A DNA stretch of 64,000 bases, from assembly GCF_032598905.1 (NCBI RefSeq), contig NZ_CP122458.1, positions 434,001-498,000 on the forward strand, in the 5' to 3' direction. Source of the DNA: Streptomyces sp. 11x1 (GTDB taxonomy: Bacteria > Actinomycetota > Actinomycetes > Streptomycetales > Streptomycetaceae). The notes beneath the pieces were generated by a model that made no database searches, was not told where the DNA came from, and was given only the letters and a program-made list of their open reading frames with translations. Shown here piece after piece: positions 8,287 to 16,577 of the stretch (position 1 is its first letter; each line of letters begins with the position of its first letter). A program made the translations under genes and the position numbers.

Positions 8287-9548
8287 CACAGTTCTCCGAA
8301 CGTCATCCGGGCCACCCACTTGGTGTTGAGCACACCGGGCGCGGCAGGCACGATGATCCGCGCCGGATAGCCGTGGTCGGGGGACAACGGCTCACCGTTG
8401 ACACCCAGGGCGAGCAGGGAGCGCGGATCGCGGACCTGGTTGGCCCGCAGAGCGGCCCGGCGGAAGGCACCGCGCCGCTGGAGGGACTCCACCAGGACAT
8501 CGGGGGCCGTCCCGGCCTCGTATCCGACGAGCGCGGCGAGGTCGTCCAGTCGTACGCCCCGCCACCACTGGTCGGAGGTGGACCAGCCCTCGACACAGGC
8601 GATCGGCAGCGCCGCACTGTGCTGGGCCAGCTCCAGCAACTCGGCGCGGCTCAGTCGGACGGTTCCTGAAGGCCCCGTGACGACCAGTCGCCACGCCTCC
8701 TCGCTCGTCTCGGCCGCCCTGATTCCCCTCGACAGGGCCGTCTTGTTGATCTGGAATCCGTTCGGCCCGCTGCCAGGCTCGGCGCCACCGCGCGGGGCGA
8801 GGACGGCCGTACGCCGCAGCGGCCCGTCGATGTTCTGTCCCACGGTCGTGGCGAGGAGCAGCAGCGAGCCGCCGCCGACCAGCCCGAGGGCACCTCGCCG
8901 CGACACGGTGGGCTCGGCCGGGTTCGGAGAGAGCAGCGACGGCTCCTCCGACGACACCGGAGGCGGGACGGCTTCCTCTTCGCCCGCCCGCATCCGGCGC
9001 AGGTTGCGAACGGCGGTCGGCGCCCTCAGCACCACGTGCACCGTGAACGCCGCGAAGAACACCCACGCTCCGTAGAAGTGCAGCGGATAGAAGGAACCGG
9101 GGAAGACGTAGTCGAGCTGGACGTTCAGCACTCCGGTCACGAACTCGAACAGCACGCCGCCGACCAGCATCAGCAGCGAGATCCGTTCCAGGGCATGGGC
9201 CCAGGACCGCACCGGAGGCAGCTGGAACAGCCTCGGCAGCACCGACCACAGTTTGGCCAGCAGGATCGGGACCAGGGCGATCCCGAGCGTGACGTGGACG
9301 CCTTGCGTGAGCCGGTACAGCCAGTGCGGGTCCGTCGGCCAGGGGAACAGATAGAAGCCGAGAACGCCCTTGTCCGGGGTCTTGTCGTTCACCGGCGACA
9401 GACCAGGGTTGTAGGCGGCGTACGACAGCAGCCCGGTCACGAACAGCACGGTGATCCCGGCGAGCAGGACCACACCGAGGACGGAGGTGAACCAGGGGCC
9501 GCGCAGCGGGCTGCGCCAGAAGGCGGGAGAGGAAGGCAACCGTTCCAT
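8286..9548 (-). CDS. Cytochrome b561-like membrane domain fused to a sulfite-oxidase-type molybdopterin domain
   Basis: A 420-residue protein from the ATG at 9548. Residues 1-180 carry about four membrane helices with histidines suited to heme b (GVHVTLGI, PLHFYGAW, FTVHVVL). A second hydrophobic segment starts with SRRGALG (about 215-235), a Tat-like anchor inside the chain. Residues 240-420 are an oxidoreductase molybdopterin-binding domain; the Cys in PIACVEGWST is the expected molybdenum ligand, and DHGYPARIIVP is family-typical. It would pass electrons between the membrane and an exported molybdenum site. The substrate is unknown. Confidence 0.9.
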   Translation of the reverse strand: MERLPSSPAFWRSPLRGPWFTSVLGVVLLAGITVLFVTGLLSYAAYNPGLSPVNDKTPDKGVLGFYLFPWPTDPHWLYRLTQGVHVTLGIALVPILLAKLWSVLPRLFQLPPVRSWAHALERISLLMLVGGVLFEFVTGVLNVQLDYVFPGSFYPLHFYGAWVFFAAFTVHVVLRAPTAVRNLRRMRAGEEEAVPPPVSSEEPSLLSPNPAEPTVSRRGALGLVGGGSLLLLATTVGQNIDGPLRRTAVLAPRGGAEPGSGPNGFQINKTALSRGIRAAETSEEAWRLVVTGPSGTVRLSRAELLELAQHSAALPIACVEGWSTSDQWWRGVRLDDLAALVGYEAGTAPDVLVESLQRRGAFRRAALRANQVRDPRSLLALGVNGEPLSPDHGYPARIIVPAAPGVLNTKWVARMTFGEL

Positions 9549-9660
9549 GCTCCGACGCTAGGCCCGGACCCCCGGTGAATGGGCGCGCGACGCATGACGA
9601 AACGCTGACGTCCGCCTGTCGGGCGGGCACCGGCTCCTCTCCGGCCTAACGTCTCGAGGC

Positions 9661-9934
9661 GTGAACCGTGATCACCGCCGCGACCTTTACGCCGTCGTCG
9701 CCGCCGCCCTGCTCGTCGTGACGGCCGCTGTGGTCGGCATAGCCATCAAACGCGCCGAGGACGTCCTGCACGTCGGATGGCCACCCCTGTACGCCAACTG
9801 GCTGCCCCACACCGGCCCCGGCACGCCCGCCGCGATCACCGTCGCCGTCATCGTCGTGGCGTACGGCCCGGCACTGGCCGCCCGGCTGCCCTGGCGGCCC
9901 CTGCTGTGGGCCGTGTGGGCCACAGCCATGGCCT
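9661..9934 (+). pseudogene. 5' remnant of a polytopic membrane protein
   Basis: A GTG start at 9661 opens a membrane-protein sequence (VNRDHRRDLYAVVAAALLVV, then HVGWPPLYANWLPHTGPG and ARLPWRPLLW). From my knowledge of this cluster in other Streptomyces, this is the N-terminus of a multi-helix envelope protein, probably of the integral-membrane glycosyltransferase type, several hundred residues long. The match stops after TAMAW at about 9934. Beyond that the frame reads arginine-rich noise while another frame encodes the histidine kinase. Read as the stump left by a deletion. Confidence 0.6.
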
Positions 9935-9946
9935 GGAGGGCGCGAG

Positions 9947-10954
9947 GTGCTCGGGTCCGTGCTGCTGGCGGCCGGCGGTTTGTCGCTGGCCGCGAGCCGC
10001 CGGGCACCGCTCGTGGTCCTGGGCTTCACCGGGCTGTGCGCGGTGGGTTACCTGGGGGCCGGGTTCGAGGCGCTCGCCGTCTCCTACCTGGTCGCGGTCT
10101 ACGGCGCGGTGCGCGCCGGGCATCGTGCCGTCACGCTGGCTGTCTCCGTCGGTCTGCTGGCCGCGCTCCACCTCATGGCCCTGCTCCTGCACCACGGGCC
10201 GGTGCGCGAGGTCGTGACGCAGGCCCGGAACACCCTTGAAATCGCCTGGCTGATCGCCGCCTTCGCCGCCGGGGAGGCGGTGCGGCAGGCCGAACGGCGG
10301 GCGGACGAGGCCGAGCGCACCCGCGAGGAGACCGCGCGCCGCCGGGCGGACGAAGAGCGGCTGCGCATCGCACGGGAGCTGCACGACTCGCTCACCCACC
10401 AGATCTCGGTCATCAAGGTGCAGTCCGAGGTCGCCGTGCACGTGGCCAGGCGCCGGGGCGAGGAGGTGTCACAGGCCCTCCTCGCGATCCAGGAAGCCGG
10501 CCGGGAGGCGACCCGGGAGCTGCGCGCGACCCTGGAGGCGCTGCGCGACGACGACACCACCCCGCCGCCCGGACTCGACCACGTGCCCAACCTGGTGAAA
10601 CAGTTCCAAAACACCGGCCTGGAGACGACTTTGACGATCGAGGGACACCCGCACACCGTGCCTGCCCCGGTGAGCCGCACCGCCTACCGGATCGTGCAGG
10701 AATCGCTCACCAACGTCACCCGGCACGCCGCCGCCACCGCCGCCTCGGTCCTCATCGGCTACCGGCCGGGCGCCCTCACCATCCGCGTCGACGACAACGG
10801 AAAAGCCACCTCGCACCGCAGCCCGACGCCAGGACTCGGGATGCTCGGGATGCGTGAACGCGTCACGGCCCTGGGCGGCCGCCTGCGGACCGAGCCGCGC
10901 GGCGCGGGCGGCTTCACCGTCCAGGCCGAACTGCCCACGAGCGGAGCCTCGTGA
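9947..10954 (+). CDS. Sensor histidine kinase (NarL-type partner), possibly 5'-truncated
   Basis: A 335-residue kinase using the GTG at 9947, with GGAGGG six bases upstream. Residues 1-110 have four or so hydrophobic stretches, followed by a charged coiled coil. The HisKA_3 motif IARELHDSLTHQIS carries H146, and the ATP-binding domain contains VQESLTNVTRHA, VDDNGK and GLGMLGMRERV. The first helix begins right at the start codon and the gene abuts the stump of a different membrane gene, so its true 5' end may have been lost. The stop overlaps the regulator start (GTGA). Still likely to produce a membrane kinase. Confidence 0.85.
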   Translation: MLGSVLLAAGGLSLAASRRAPLVVLGFTGLCAVGYLGAGFEALAVSYLVAVYGAVRAGHRAVTLAVSVGLLAALHLMALLLHHGPVREVVTQARNTLEIAWLIAAFAAGEAVRQAERRADEAERTREETARRRADEERLRIARELHDSLTHQISVIKVQSEVAVHVARRRGEEVSQALLAIQEAGREATRELRATLEALRDDDTTPPPGLDHVPNLVKQFQNTGLETTLTIEGHPHTVPAPVSRTAYRIVQESLTNVTRHAAATAASVLIGYRPGALTIRVDDNGKATSHRSPTPGLGMLGMRERVTALGGRLRTEPRGAGGFTVQAELPTSGAS

Positions 10955-11619
10955 TCCGGGTCCTGCTGGTCGACGACCAGCCGCTCATCCGCAGCGGCTT
11001 CCGCGCGCTGCTCGACCTCGAGGACGACATCGAGGTGGTGGCCGAGGCCGCCGACGGTCGGGAGGCCCTCGCGCTCGTCGAGCGACTGCGGCCCGACGTC
11101 GCGCTCGTCGACATCCAGATGCCCCTCATGGACGGCATCGAGGCGACCCGACGCATCGCCGAGGACCCGGCCCTGGCCGACGTACACGTGGTCATGCTGA
11201 CCAACTACGGCATGGACGAGTACGTCTACGACGCGCTGCGCGCCGGAGCCGCCGGGTTCCTGGTCAAGGACATCCTGCCCGAGGACTTCCTGCACGCCGT
11301 ACGGGTCGCCGCCCGGGGCGACGCCCTCCTGGCGCCCGCCATCACCCGCAAACTCATCGACCGATACGTCACTCTGCCCCTGCCCGCCCGCAGCGGCAGC
11401 GGCAGCGGGCTGGAGGCTCTGACCAGCCGTGAACGCGAGGCGGTCGCGCTGGCCGCACACGGCCTGTCCAACGACGAGATCGCCAATCGCCTGGTCATCA
11501 GTCCGGCGACCGCCAAGACCCACATCAACCGGGCCACGACCAAACTCCACGCCCGTGACCGCGCCCAACTCGTGGTCCTCGCCTACGAATCAGGCCTGGT
11601 CACTCCACGCGGCGCCTGA
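10951..11619 (+). CDS. NarL/LuxR-family response regulator
   Basis: A 222-residue regulator from the GTG at 10951, coupled to the kinase by a GTGA overlap. The receiver domain has VDDQ and phospho-acceptor D54 (LVDIQMP), then GFLVKD. The C-terminal LuxR helix-turn-helix reads LTSREREAVALAAHGLSNDEIA and AKTHINRATTKL. A strong hairpin (11796-11828) follows about 175 bases downstream. Together with the kinase upstream it forms a two-component system; targets are not visible. Confidence 0.94.
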   Translation: MIRVLLVDDQPLIRSGFRALLDLEDDIEVVAEAADGREALALVERLRPDVALVDIQMPLMDGIEATRRIAEDPALADVHVVMLTNYGMDEYVYDALRAGAAGFLVKDILPEDFLHAVRVAARGDALLAPAITRKLIDRYVTLPLPARSGSGSGLEALTSREREAVALAAHGLSNDEIANRLVISPATAKTHINRATTKLHARDRAQLVVLAYESGLVTPRGA

Positions 11620-11970
11620 CCTCCACGCACCGAAGCGACCAGGCAGTCGGCCCCCGACCTGCCGCCGACGGGACCGAGGCCGACCGTGGTTGCGGTCAGA
11701 CCTGGGCGGAGTTCTCCGGCACGATCGGGCGGCCCGGCATGCCGCTCATCGCCCGTTGCCTGGTAGACCCCGGCGACATCGGCGACGTACTGCCTGGGTG
11801 TCCGGGGCCGGCTCGGTCCCGGACACCCGTAACGCCGCTGATCGGTCCGCACCGACGGCGGGCCGCACCTCACTCCGCCGACCAGTCCCTCGCTTCGACC
11901 GGAACACCCTCGCTGATCAGGGGTTTCACCGTCATCCCTTGCTCGAACCACTCGCCCTCAGCACGCCCGG
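11620..11970. other. Gene-poor stretch with possible coding debris
   Basis: No convincing gene. On the minus strand two short peptide ends can be read: one finishing RPIVPENSAQV near 11700, and one reading EWFEQGMTVKPLISEGVPVE that ends near 11876. Both look protein-like but match nothing I recognise. They may be remnants of genes lost here. The strong hairpin at 11796-11828 lies inside. Confidence 0.4.
11796..11828. terminator. Strong inverted repeat, likely terminator
   Basis: An 11-bp perfect stem GGGTGTCCGGG / CCCGGACACCC around an 11-base loop, downstream of the response-regulator gene. There is no T-run, as is normal for Streptomyces terminators. Confidence 0.6.
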
Positions 11971-12906
11971 TCAGCTACTCCAGTAGTTGCGGCGTGGCAG
12001 TTCGACCCACAGATCGGGCGGCCCGACGACGGCGCGCCGGTCGGTCAGGCGCAGTCCCGCGAAGGCGCAGGCGTAGGCGACGGCGTTGTGCACGTAGAGG
12101 TACGAGGCCAGCACCTCCGCGGCGGAGTCGTCCTCGTCCGGTCCTCCGCCGGGGTGCAGGTCCGAGCCCTCGATCGTTCCGTCCCGGGCGACGCTGCCCT
12201 GGTTGCCGCTCTTGGGATTGGCGTAGAGGCCGTAGCAGACCGTTCCGACGGACAACCGTGTCAGCACGCCCGGCATCTGCGGCGCGTATCCCCAGGGCTG
12301 GGTGACGACGCACCCGCCCGGCACGGACGTCACGCCGATGATGTGCAGGCTCTCGTCCATGTCGTAGGCGTAGGGCTCCTCCAGGAACTCGTCCAGCTCA
12401 GCGAGGAGTTCGCCGTTCACCGGCGTCGCCTGAAGACGGCGCACCGCCTCGTCCGCGTCGATACCGGCCACACAGGCCAGCCCCGTCCCGTCGTAGTAGA
12501 AGTCGCCCAGCGCCTTGGTGAGCCGATCGGCCTCCTGCGCTGCCGCCCGCTCGGTGTCGGTCAGAGCCGTTCCTTCCGGCACCGGGAACAACTGGGGCGT
12601 CGGTCCGGCCAGGCTCAGTCGCCCCGGGGACCAGCCACCGAGGGACAGCCGCCAGGGATCGGCCCCAGCGGCGGCGAGCACACGTGCGTTGTCCGCTTTC
12701 CTGGACAGCACCGCTTCCCACAGCGCCGTCACCCCGTCCTCCAGCGCGTCGACGTCCGCAACCCGACCAGCCAACTCCGCAACGACCTGCGGGGAGCCGA
12801 ACACCGCCGCCCGGTGCAGGGGCAGGCCCCCGCTCCATCCTTCCGGGTCGGCTCCTTCGTCGAGACGTCGGCGAATGTCGTCGGCATCCGACCAGTCCCA
12901 GCCCAT
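11971..12906 (-). CDS. Ankyrin-repeat protein
   Basis: A 311-residue protein from the ATG at 12906. The first 80 residues carry degenerate ankyrin units (DIRRRLDEGADPEGWSGG, LPLHRAAVFGSPQVVAEL, DGVTALWEAVLSRKADNARVL, AAGADPW). The rest is a globular domain with FYYDGTGLACVAGIDADEAV and a Gly/Trp-rich centre (VVTQPWGYAPQMPG). No signal peptide, so probably cytoplasmic. Ankyrin units mediate protein-protein contacts. Length and domain order fit a Streptomyces family of unknown function. Confidence 0.8.
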   Translation of the reverse strand: MGWDWSDADDIRRRLDEGADPEGWSGGLPLHRAAVFGSPQVVAELAGRVADVDALEDGVTALWEAVLSRKADNARVLAAAGADPWRLSLGGWSPGRLSLAGPTPQLFPVPEGTALTDTERAAAQEADRLTKALGDFYYDGTGLACVAGIDADEAVRRLQATPVNGELLAELDEFLEEPYAYDMDESLHIIGVTSVPGGCVVTQPWGYAPQMPGVLTRLSVGTVCYGLYANPKSGNQGSVARDGTIEGSDLHPGGGPDEDDSAAEVLASYLYVHNAVAYACAFAGLRLTDRRAVVGPPDLWVELPRRNYWSS

Positions 12907-13180
12907 GCCGACCCATCCCCCACTTTCCGCTGCCACCGCTCCCCCTCGAACACGTCGCACGTCTTCGCGCGGCCTCGCCGCGCTCTGCCCCAGGCACAGT
13001 GCGAACGGCACGGCCGCGTGTCCGCTCGGGGCCCCGCACACCGTCCTGGCTCGCTGACCGGACTCTACCGTCGGCGAAAGCGCCGAGGGCACGGCGACGG
13101 GCCTGCCCGGTTGGCGCTCGACGCCCGAACAAGCCGCTCCATAGAGCGGCATGACGGTGTGACAGCTACTGCGGAGCCGA

Positions 13181-13450
13181 TCAGGGACTGGGCGCCTGCC
13201 AGTCGGGGGCGCCGCCCCTGTTGTCGGGAGACGGCAGGCCTCTCGGGGACAAGGGCGCGGTGCCGAAGTAGGAGCCCTGTTGTCCCTGACTCTGCGGGCG
13301 CTCGGGAACGACCCTCTCGGGAAAGTGCGGTTCCAACATGCGGTGCACACGGTCGGCTTCGTCGCGCGCCCGGGCGGGGATGTCGCCCCTCTCGGCGACA
13401 AGGCGACTGTAAATCGGGGTTTCCAGCGATATGACTGGCTGTGTTGACAT
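13181..13450 (-). CDS. Small hypothetical protein, 89 aa
   Basis: Starts MSTQPVISLETPIYSRLVAE at the ATG at 13450. The N-terminal half is a predicted helical region (ERGDIPARARDEADRVHRML) and the C-terminal half is Pro/Gly/Gln-rich and likely disordered. It is divergent from the toxin-antitoxin pair, with 133 bases between the starts, and may share its control region. No family recognised. Confidence 0.65.
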   Translation of the reverse strand: MSTQPVISLETPIYSRLVAERGDIPARARDEADRVHRMLEPHFPERVVPERPQSQGQQGSYFGTAPLSPRGLPSPDNRGGAPDWQAPSP

Positions 13451-13559
13451 GCCGAAACCCTACGGTGCGGCGCTGACATCGCGGTCCACCCCTCGCGATT
13501 GGCGGCGGTCCGTCGGTGCGGGTATCGGTGCCGGTGCCGGTGATCTTGGACGGCCAGAC

Positions 13560-13583
13560 GGTATCGCAGGTACCGTAGATACC
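13560..13583. promoter_or_regulatory. Candidate autoregulatory operator of the toxin-antitoxin pair
   Basis: A dyad GGTATC - 12 bases - GATACC with a central GGTACC palindrome, ending one base before the antitoxin ATG at 13584. Ribbon-helix-helix antitoxins usually repress their own promoter from such a site. The role is inferred from position and symmetry only. Confidence 0.5.
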
Positions 13584-13880
13584 ATGTCCGACCCCAAAGC
13601 GATGAGCCTCCGCTTCCCCGACCCGGAGCAGCGGTCCGCCATCGCGGCAGCCGCGAAGCAGGCCGGGGTCAGCATGCAGGAGTTCATCCTTTCGGCGGCC
13701 TACGACCGTGCGACCGCCGTGGAGCGCCGGTTCCTGGAAGGCTTCAGCGCCTCCATGGCCCGTAGCGGCGCGGCTTTCGCGGCCGAGCGCAGCACCATGG
13801 ATCCCGGTGCCGAGCAACGGGCAGCCGAGCGGCAGGCGCAGCAGGAGCTCGATCAGCAGGAGCGGGGTCACGTAGCGTGA
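13584..13880 (+). CDS. Ribbon-helix-helix antitoxin
   Basis: A 98-residue protein from the ATG at 13584. Residues 5-45 (MSLRFPDPEQRSAIAAAAKQ, then VSMQEFILSAAYDRA) form a beta-strand and two helices like DUF1778/Arc-type antitoxins that bind DNA as dimers. The C-terminal half is Glu/Gln/Ala-rich and would contact the toxin. Its stop overlaps the toxin start (GTGA), the standard coupling of such modules. The operator candidate lies directly upstream. Confidence 0.78.
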   Translation: MSDPKAMSLRFPDPEQRSAIAAAAKQAGVSMQEFILSAAYDRATAVERRFLEGFSASMARSGAAFAAERSTMDPGAEQRAAERQAQQELDQQERGHVA

Positions 13881-14260
13881 CCCAATCGGAACCTGTCGCG
13901 CTCGACGTCACTTTCCTGCTGCACGCCGCCGAGCTTCTCGGCGGTGATCCGCAGGTCGACGACTTCGGGCCGCTCTACGCCGCGGTCGCCCGGGTCAACG
14001 CGCGGGCGCTGGAGCGGGACATTTACGGATCCCTGTATCTCAAGGCCGCCGCGCTGCTGCAGACCCTGGCGAAGCTGCCGTCCCTCGAACACTCCAACGA
14101 AGCCTTCGCCTGGCACGCGGCCGAGGCTTATCTGACGCTCAACTCCCGCGAACTCGACTACCCGCCCAAGGCGGCCGTCGCCCTCGTACGCGACGCGGCC
14201 GCCGGAACACTCGGCGTAGCCCGGATCGCCCGGCAGCTGCGCGACTGGCGCATCACTTGA
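13877..14260 (+). CDS. Fic/Doc-type toxin component with degenerate active site
   Basis: A 127-residue protein from the GTG at 13877, coupled to the antitoxin. The fold resembles Doc: VTFLLHAAELLGGDPQVDD, DIYGSLYLKAAALLQTLAKL, and a helix AAEAYLTLNSRELDYPP after the active-site loop. Where Doc toxins carry HxFx(D/N)GNK/R, this protein has LPSLEHSNEAFAWH: the conserved His, Gly and Arg/Lys are not in register. Streptomyces has a subgroup annotated as Fic-family toxin component with this loop. Catalysis by phosphate or AMP transfer therefore looks doubtful, and another activity is possible. Confidence 0.72.
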   Translation: MTQSEPVALDVTFLLHAAELLGGDPQVDDFGPLYAAVARVNARALERDIYGSLYLKAAALLQTLAKLPSLEHSNEAFAWHAAEAYLTLNSRELDYPPKAAVALVRDAAAGTLGVARIARQLRDWRIT

Positions 14261-14425
14261 CCCTCGCTGTCATTACGGTGCGTGATCGTCCGAACGAGTC
14301 CTTGCGGGCGATTTCGGCGGGCACGGCTCTCCCGGAGGCCCCTCGCGACGCCGGGGACACGGTGCCGACGTGAGTATGCGTTTCACCTGACTTGATGACC
14401 GCTTTGTTGTAGTTACGATTCATTC

Positions 14426-15547
14426 GTGCCTACTTTGAGGCGACAGCGACACCGTCGCCCACGCGGTGACCGATGGGACGCTGTCCGGCTGTCACCGGTG
14501 ATCCTCACCGTCCTCATCGCCGCGCTGGCGTTCGCGACGCCGAGGGACATCGCCGTCAGCCGCCTCCTGCCCGCCGCGCCCGCTCTGGCCGCCTCGATGT
14601 GGACCGTTCTCCCCACGATTCTCCTGGGCGCGTCCTGCGCGCTGATCATGCTCGGCCTGAATTTGTTCTACACCGACCTGGGGACTCCCTACACGACGGC
14701 CGCGATCGCCGCCGTCACCCTGGCCGCCGCCTACGCCAGCCACGTCCGCATCCGGCGGGAGGAGGCCCTGCTCCAGATCCGGCTCGTCGCCGACGCCGCC
14801 CAGCAAGTGCTGCTGAGACCGTTGCCGAGCCGCCTCGGAGGCATCGAGATCGAATCGCTGTACGTCGCGGCGCAGGCCCAGGCCCGGATCGGCGGCGACT
14901 TCTACGAGGCGGCCGAAACACCTCACGGCGTCCGCCTCCTCCTGGGAGACGTGCGCGGCAAAGGCCTGTCCGCGGTGGGAGCCGCCTCCGCTCTGATCAG
15001 CTGCTTCCGAGAGGCCGCACACGACGAACCCGACCTGACGGGCGTCATCCGGCGCCTGGAGACCAGTATCGGCCGCCACAGCGCCGCCCACCCCTCCCCG
15101 GACCTCCCGGAGCGCTTCGCCACCGCTCTGCTCGCGGAGATCCCACGCGACGGCAGCCACGTCAAACTCCTCAACTGCGGGCACCCACCGCCGCTGCTCG
15201 TGCATCGAGGCGAGACGTACGTCCTGGAGCCCAGCGAGCCCTCGCCGCCTCTCAACCTCGCGGCACTCGTCAAGGACAACTACCACGCCGACACCGTGCC
15301 CTTCACCCCGGGCGACCAACTCCTGCTCTACACCGACGGTGTGACGGAGACCCGGGATCACGACGGCGAGTTCTTCCCCCTGCATCACTGGATGCGACAG
15401 CAGAAGCCGGTCCCACCCCATCAACTGCTCGACCGACTCCACGAGGACCTGCTCCGCTTCAGCGACGGAAGACTCGACGACGACATCGCGGCCCTCTCCG
15501 TGCGATACCCGAAGCCCGGCCCTCTCGACGTGAGCGACATCCCCTGA
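14426..15547 (+). CDS. Membrane PP2C/SpoIIE-type serine phosphatase
   Basis: A 373-residue protein from the GTG at 14426. Two or three membrane helices lie between residues 22 and 108, then a SpoIIE (PPM) phosphatase domain. The metal-binding aspartates appear in RIGGDFYEA, LLLGDVRGKG, LLYTDGVTE and LDDDIAALSV. These enzymes usually dephosphorylate anti-anti-sigma proteins in partner-switching control of sigma factors. No partner gene is adjacent. Confidence 0.92.
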   Translation: MPTLRRQRHRRPRGDRWDAVRLSPVILTVLIAALAFATPRDIAVSRLLPAAPALAASMWTVLPTILLGASCALIMLGLNLFYTDLGTPYTTAAIAAVTLAAAYASHVRIRREEALLQIRLVADAAQQVLLRPLPSRLGGIEIESLYVAAQAQARIGGDFYEAAETPHGVRLLLGDVRGKGLSAVGAASALISCFREAAHDEPDLTGVIRRLETSIGRHSAAHPSPDLPERFATALLAEIPRDGSHVKLLNCGHPPPLLVHRGETYVLEPSEPSPPLNLAALVKDNYHADTVPFTPGDQLLLYTDGVTETRDHDGEFFPLHHWMRQQKPVPPHQLLDRLHEDLLRFSDGRLDDDIAALSVRYPKPGPLDVSDIP

Positions 15548-15645
15548 TCTCACGGTCCCTCACGCTCGCGGGGCCGCGAGGCACGCGGGTGCCCTGGGGT
15601 CGCCGGGCCGGACCGTCGGTGGACGGGTTCCGCGTCCGCTCCGCT

Positions 15646-15670
15646 CCGGACCGGACCGGACCGGACCGGA
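15646..15670. repeat. Five tandem CCGGA units
   Basis: Five uninterrupted copies of the pentamer CCGGA. It sits inside a longer inverted arrangement, with GACCGTCGG at 15611-15619 and CCGACGGTC at 15674-15682. The whole could fold as the terminator of the phosphatase gene. Confidence 0.7.
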
Positions 15671-15688
15671 CCCCCGACGGTCAATGGG

Positions 15689-15895
15689 TCAGTTGACGAC
15701 CGTCAGCGGCTTCGGCCATCCGTTCTTCTCCAGCGTTGCGAACAGGCTCTTGATGTCGCCGGGGCTGTGCTACCGCGTGCTGCCGGCGACGGTCAGTGCG
15801 GCGGCGTGCCGATCCACAGCCGGCTGCCGTCAGGGTCACGCAGTCCGATCTCCCGGCCCCACGGACCGTCCAAGGTGGCGGATGGGTCTGTCACC
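15689..15895 (-). pseudogene. Two short C-terminal gene remnants
   Basis: Two minus-strand fragments. At 15793-15895 the reading ATLDGPWGREIGLRDPDGSR followed by LWIGTPPH and a stop is the C-terminus of a VOC-family protein, cut off upstream by a stop. At 15689-15768 a 26-codon piece ends DIKSLFATLEKNGWPKPL then TVVN, from an unidentified protein. No start codon or complete domain is present in either. Confidence 0.5.
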
Positions 15896-15932
15896 CTCGG
15901 CTGCGAGCGGTCCGCGGGTCAGGCGCCTGGCC

Positions 15933-16577
15933 TCAGTCGGCGCGCCCGACGCCGCGATCAGGTGCGCTCATGTCCCCCGTGGCAGGTGTGCCCTCGGCGA
16001 GTCCGTAGCGCAGGTACACGGTGCCCTTGGGACCGGCCGCCGGCGGTTCGAGAAGCGTGAGGTTCGTGGGCACCTCACCGCCGTCGAACACCTTCTTGCC
16101 TACTCCGAGCACGATCGGGTGCACCCAGAGGTCGAGACGGTCGAAGAGCTTCTCCCGCAGCAGACTCTGCACCAGGTCCAGGCTCCCGACGACCTTCACG
16201 TGCTCGTGCCGGTTACGGATCTCGCGTACCGCGGCGGCCAGATCCGGGCCGAGCTGCGTGGAGCCGGCCCACGACAGGTCGGGCCGTCCACGGGAGGCCA
16301 CGTACTTCGGGACACGGTTGAAGAGGTCGGCGATCTCGCCGTCCTCGCCGCCCTTCTGGTGCGGCCAGTACGCGGCGAAGATGTCGTACGTCCGCCGACC
16401 GAGCAGAAGGGCGTCCGTGCCCTCGTACGCGGCGCCGATCTGCGCCCCGGCGACCTCGTCCAGTAGCGGTGCCTGCCAGCCGCCGAACGGGAACCCGGCC
16501 GGGTCCTCGTCGGGGCCGCCGGGCGCCTGCCCGACGAGATCGAGAGTCGCGAACAGTTCGATGTGGATGAGGCCCAT
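15933..16577 (-). CDS. Dihydrofolate reductase-like (RibD C-terminal) protein
   Basis: A 214-residue protein from the ATG at 16577. The N-terminus LIHIELFATLDLVGQAPGG, the middle TDALLLGRRTYDIFAAYWP and KYVASRGRPDLSWAGST, and the C-terminal half with VKVVGSLDLVQSLLREKLFD (NADPH-binding part) are typical of stand-alone YyaP/YwjB-type reductases. It probably reduces a pteridine- or flavin-related substrate with NADPH; the natural substrate is unknown. No operon partner. Confidence 0.88.
   Translation of the reverse strand: MGLIHIELFATLDLVGQAPGGPDEDPAGFPFGGWQAPLLDEVAGAQIGAAYEGTDALLLGRRTYDIFAAYWPHQKGGEDGEIADLFNRVPKYVASRGRPDLSWAGSTQLGPDLAAAVREIRNRHEHVKVVGSLDLVQSLLREKLFDRLDLWVHPIVLGVGKKVFDGGEVPTNLTLLEPPAAGPKGTVYLRYGLAEGTPATGDMSAPDRGVGRAD

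Noticed and set aside
8398..9630. Other long frames within the molybdopterin oxidoreductase region
   Set aside because: They are shifted readings of the same gene and lack membrane helices or the molybdenum ligand Cys motif.
12088..13434. 448-codon plus-strand frame opposite the ankyrin gene
   Set aside because: Antisense shadow; the minus strand carries ankyrin units and a coherent protein.
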